From: Sphingomonadales bacterium
GTDB lineage: Bacteria > Pseudomonadota > Alphaproteobacteria > Sphingomonadales > Sphingomonadaceae
Assembly: GCA_016714795.1 (NCBI GenBank)
Contig: JADKCA010000001.1
Location: 744,001-808,000, forward strand
Direction of reading: 5' to 3'
DNA: 64,000 nucleotides
The notes under the pieces were generated by a model that saw nothing but the letters and a program-made list of their open reading frames with translations, made no database searches and had not been told where the DNA came from. Positions within the stretch are counted from its first letter, which is position 1, and every line of letters begins with the position of its first letter. The position numbers and the translations under genes were made by a program. Below are positions 63,814-64,000 of this stretch, one piece after another.

Positions 63814-64000
63814 TTACAAATACAGCTTCGGATTGATCGGAATGCCGCGCTCCGCGCAATAGGTCTCATAATGGTTGATGTACCACCAGACATCCGCCGT
63901 CTCGACCAGCACCGCATCGGCATCATAGAATTCGATCGGCCCGGTCATCCAGCCGAACAGCTTCACGCCTTCGGGCTGCTCGGTGACGAGCGTGTGACTT
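63814..64000 (-). CDS. second cupin dioxygenase-like gene, continues past window end
   Basis: Only the C-terminal 61 codons are in the window. They read SHTLVTEQPEGVKLFGWMTG and VETADVWWYINHYETYCAERGIPINPKLYL-type sequence, clearly paralogous to the preceding cupin. It stops 12 bases before the start of that gene, so the pair is a tandem duplication in one transcript. The two products may have different substrates or form a heteromer; this cannot be told from the sequence. Confidence 0.75.
   Translation of the reverse strand, partial: SHTLVTEQPEGVKLFGWMTGPIEFYDADAVLVETADVWWYINHYETYCAERGIPINPKLYL

Overview
The window looks like chromosomal DNA of an alphaproteobacterium of the order Sphingomonadales (Sphingomonas/Novosphingobium/Sphingopyxis type). 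The evidence is the high-GC codon use, an exosortase A locus with a fused EpsI domain, the local gene orders (acpP-fabF-mltG, fabD-fabG), REP-like palindromes of sphingomonad type, and an aromatic-catabolism cluster. No rRNA, CRISPR array or prophage was seen. There is one tRNA (Thr, GGT), one intact insertion sequence and one IS remnant.

Layout. 1-4.3 kb: end of an XrtA (exosortase A) envelope/exopolysaccharide operon with a glycosyltransferase, the XrtA-EpsI fusion and an amidotransferase. 4.5-12.3 kb: the most unusual part. A 7TMR-DISM sensor kinase and NarL-type regulator are divergent from an operon of secreted proteins: a MACPF (perforin-like) protein, a LamG-type jellyroll protein and two paralogous basic proteins of a family I do not recognise. 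The operon is cut by a truncated IS3-type element that joins it directly to the tail of a meta-cleavage-type hydrolase. 13-19 kb: a DUF123 protein, a DUF7064/7065-like protein, a LysR regulator and valine-catabolic genes mmsA/mmsB with a polysaccharide deacetylase between them. 19-33 kb: housekeeping genes (rmuC, MOSC, leuA with a leucine-rich leader peptide, acpP, fabF, mltG, rsmD, an rRNA pseudouridine synthase, sodC, a Rieske oxygenase, ampG). 33-36 kb: polyamine module (ornithine decarboxylase behind a structured leader, and a deoxyhypusine-synthase-like enzyme). 36-46 kb: two divergent L,D-transpeptidase-type genes, two MAPEG genes, tRNA-Thr, aquaporin, clpA and small proteins. 46-52 kb: ydbH-ynbE-ydbL lipid-transport operon, radC, fabD, fabG. 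51.9-53.6 kb: an intact 1.7-kb ISNCY-like element with a 5-bp target duplication. 53.7-64 kb: a minus-strand catabolic cluster with two Rieske/cupin-type oxygenase classes, a 4-cresol-dehydrogenase-like flavocytochrome pair, two SDRs, a Zn alcohol dehydrogenase, an MBL-fold hydrolase, an acyl-CoA synthetase and an acyl-CoA dehydrogenase. It is plausibly for para-alkylphenol or lignin-derived aromatic breakdown.

Quality caveat. Six genes carry single frameshifts (sensor kinase, MACPF, LamG, leuA, clpA, ydbH). Several lie in short homopolymers, and leuA and clpA are normally conserved. Consensus indel errors are therefore the simplest explanation, and I annotate each gene over its full restored span. 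All functional statements are from reading motifs and context; no searches were run.
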